Assembly (NCBI GenBank): GCA_030951095.1
Contig: JAUZQI010000059.1
Location: 1 to 6,581 of the forward strand
Direction: 5' to 3'
DNA length: 6,581 nucleotides
Origin: Mariprofundus sp.
GTDB taxonomy: Bacteria > Pseudomonadota > Zetaproteobacteria > Mariprofundales > Mariprofundaceae
The position numbers and the translations under genes are program-made. Below the pieces are notes generated by a model that was not told where the DNA came from, searched no databases, and saw nothing but the letters and a program-made list of their open reading frames with translations. Below, one piece after another: positions 4,776-6,581 of the stretch. Each line of letters begins with the position of its first letter. Within the stretch, counting starts at the first letter, position 1.

Positions 4776-6581
4776 TTATTCAGATATTCTGACTGGCTGT
4801 CGGTCTACCGATGCCTTTTCATAGATCAATATAAAGATCGCCAGCAACATAGCAATGACAGAGACAACAATTCCTGAATAACTCTCGAAATGAACACATA
4901 ACATCATGGTTAAAAACAGGATCCAGATCAGACTTGAAATCAACACATCCAGCCATGACATATTGCCCTGACTATGCACCATCCACAACAGAACTGCTGC
5001 ACTACAGAACATGGAGAGTGTTGTTGCCGCAGCAATACCACTAACCCCCATACGCTGCATAAGTATGTAGTTCAATATTATATTCACAACCATACCTATA
5101 ACAGAGGCAGTCAGAATAGAGCGATTATCATGTGTGGCAGTTGCATATTTTATCAGGATCAATTGGCAGGCAAAAAATGGAACCTGCAGGATACCCATGT
5201 GAACAACTCGGATCACAGCATTGATGTCTTGTGCATCAACCTTCCCATCAACAAACAGCAAGTGTAGAGCTGGAGGCGCTAGGTAATATACGATCAGACT
5301 GGTAAAGATACCTAACAGCGTTGCCAGAGACATCAGCAACGATAATTCCCGGTTTGCTGAAACCACATCCCGTTTAACGATGAAGTTAATAAAATAAGGA
5401 AGCAGTACCATGGAAATACCCGTGCCAATAATACCAGTGACGAAAAAAACTACCTTATAGCCCAAACCGAGTGCGGAGACACTGCCTGCATCCAGACTCG
5501 AGGCCATACCATTATCAACTACTAGGGATATCTGCATAAATATGGCTGCTAACACTAATGAGATGAACTGTTTTTTGCTGGATTTAGGTAAGGTCATGCC
5601 AGCAACTTTCTTCGGCATGACACTCAAACCTTCTCGTTTCAAACACCACTGTACCAGAAGAAGATTCACTAGCTGGCCAACAACCATTCCAATCAAGACG
5701 GCAGCAACACCCAGCTGTTCCCCTGCAATCAGCAATGCCCCAATAGCGAAAATAGGAACAACTGCTTGAGACCAGGCAGGCATCGAAAAATGCATATGGG
5801 CACTCAGAATAGCATTACCCAGCACGACCATGCCACTAAACAACAGCAACGGCAGCGCGCCATATAAAAGGTATCGTGATAAATCAATCGTATCAGTTGA
5901 AAAGTTCCAACCGAGTATAGGTAAAATCACTGGAGCCAGTAGAGCCAGTAGTAGACTGAGGCCCAGCAGGTAGAGCGTTACAGTATAGGAAAGATTCCTG
6001 ACGACATTGATCCGATGCTGTTCACCATTTTCACGTTCGCGCATATATAGAGAAACACTGGTCGAACCAAAAGACTGACCAAACACATTGACCAAGAACA
6101 TCGGAATCAACATAGCAATAAAGAATGCATCCATCTGCTCACCAATACCAAACTCTTGGGCTATCAACACATCGCGAAAAAAGAAACCAAGAAATGACAG
6201 CATCGTGATTAACGAAACAAGTAGACCTCCACCTGTCGCTTTTTTTCTCAAAGATCTATCCTGTTTGGAATCGTCACTGCTAACCTCAGATGCCAGCATT
6301 TTCTCAACTGAGATTGACTTGTTCGCTCCTAGTGACAGCCATTGCTTCACCCGATCCTTATAAAAACGGCTTTGGATTATAAAGCCAGTCCACCCCATCG
6401 CACCAATAGCCATAAACAACAGCAGGAAAGGATAGCGAACTCTGTGTAATGTCCCCATATTCCCAATAGTAAAACCGTAAATGGCAAGATAGCTGAGTGC
6501 AAAAAGAATACAGAGAGCCAAACCTTTTGAACCGTACTGCCGGATTGCCAGAATCACTCCTGGAATCAGTAAATACCATAT
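4776..6581 (-). CDS. MurJ/MviN-like lipid-glycan flippase fused behind an unidentified membrane protein, 5' partial
   Basis: The frame is open without a stop to the window edge, giving 601 residues, so the true start lies upstream. Residues here are counted from the GTG at 6557. The last ~490 residues are a MurJ/MviN-type (MOP superfamily) flippase: it begins about RSLRKKATGGGLL (101-113), then FFFRDVLIAQEFG and MDAFFIAMLIP, with many hydrophobic segments to the end. Such proteins turn undecaprenyl-linked glycans to the periplasm. The ~60 residues before it carry two hydrophobic segments (about 12-32 and 42-62) around NMGTLHRVRYPF and look like the tail of a different polytopic protein. A charged linker (about 63-105) joins the two. 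GTG 6557 falls inside a hydrophobic run and is unlikely to be the start. An internal ATG at 6299 could give a separate 507-residue flippase, close to MurJ length, but its ribosome site is weak. The downstream glycan genes argue for export of that lipid-linked glycan rather than lipid II. The flippase call is firm; the identity of the N-terminal part is not known. Confidence 0.85.
   Translation of the reverse strand: MWYLLIPGVILAIRQYGSKGLALCILFALSYLAIYGFTIGNMGTLHRVRYPFLLLFMAIGAMGWTGFIIQSRFYKDRVKQWLSLGANKSISVEKMLASEVSSDDSKQDRSLRKKATGGGLLVSLITMLSFLGFFFRDVLIAQEFGIGEQMDAFFIAMLIPMFLVNVFGQSFGSTSVSLYMRERENGEQHRINVVRNLSYTVTLYLLGLSLLLALLAPVILPILGWNFSTDTIDLSRYLLYGALPLLLFSGMVVLGNAILSAHMHFSMPAWSQAVVPIFAIGALLIAGEQLGVAAVLIGMVVGQLVNLLLVQWCLKREGLSVMPKKVAGMTLPKSSKKQFISLVLAAIFMQISLVVDNGMASSLDAGSVSALGLGYKVVFFVTGIIGTGISMVLLPYFINFIVKRDVVSANRELSLLMSLATLLGIFTSLIVYYLAPPALHLLFVDGKVDAQDINAVIRVVHMGILQVPFFACQLILIKYATATHDNRSILTASVIGMVVNIILNYILMQRMGVSGIAAATTLSMFCSAAVLLWMVHSQGNMSWLDVLISSLIWILFLTMMLCVHFESYSGIVVSVIAMLLAIFILIYEKASVDRQPVRISE

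Noticed and set aside
4974..5267. 97-codon open frame on the plus strand, rich in Cys, His and Asn
   Set aside because: It is the antisense shadow of flippase membrane helices. No ribosome site or family resemblance is visible.
6088..6363. 91-codon open frame on the plus strand
   Set aside because: It is antisense to the flippase N-terminus and linker; composition follows from the opposite strand's codons.
6555..6557. GTG as the start of the flippase gene
   Set aside because: It lies within a hydrophobic run, and the frame is open for eight more codons to the window edge, so the gene most likely starts upstream.

Overview
The window is a compact block of six genes, all on the minus strand and read from high to low coordinates, for building and exporting an undecaprenyl-linked glycan. 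It looks like part of an O-antigen, capsule or protein-glycosylation locus of a Gram-negative bacterium, probably a proteobacterium. That placement rests on gene content: a PglC-type initiating transferase, PglD/PglE-like sugar enzymes and a Wzy_C-type ligase. The sequence alone does not identify the genus. I see no rRNA, tRNA, insertion sequence, CRISPR array, promoter or terminator.

In transcription order the genes are: (1) 6581-4776, a multi-membrane protein that enters the window from upstream and whose last ~500 residues are a MurJ/MviN-like flippase; (2) 4722-3589, a GT4 glycosyltransferase of the CapM/PglA type; (3) 3592-2999, a small PglC-like monotopic phosphoglycosyl transferase; (4) 3002-2367, a PglD-like sugar N-acetyltransferase; (5) 2364-1201, a PglE-like DegT/DnrJ/EryC1/StrS aminotransferase; (6) 1214-1, an O-antigen ligase-family (Wzy_C) membrane protein that runs out of the window. 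Genes 2/3 and 3/4 overlap by 4 bases (ATGA), 4/5 are 2 bases apart, and 5/6 overlap by 14 bases. The only non-coding stretch is 53 bases (4723-4775), so this is almost certainly one translationally coupled operon.

Together the genes describe a nearly complete route. PglE would aminate a UDP-4-keto-6-deoxy-HexNAc and PglD would acetylate it, giving a UDP-di-N-acetylbacillosamine-type sugar. PglC would load the sugar phosphate on undecaprenyl phosphate, the GT4 enzyme would add the next sugar, the flippase would turn the lipid-linked glycan to the periplasm, and the Wzy_C protein would ligate, polymerise or transfer it to protein. The 4,6-dehydratase/PglF that must precede PglE is not in the window. 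Up to the aminotransferase, gene order is the reverse of the proposed reaction order.

The most unusual points are the in-frame fusion of an unidentified membrane protein to the flippase, that flippase's loss of most arginines used by MurJ on lipid II, and the uncertain final acceptor of the glycan (LPS or protein).
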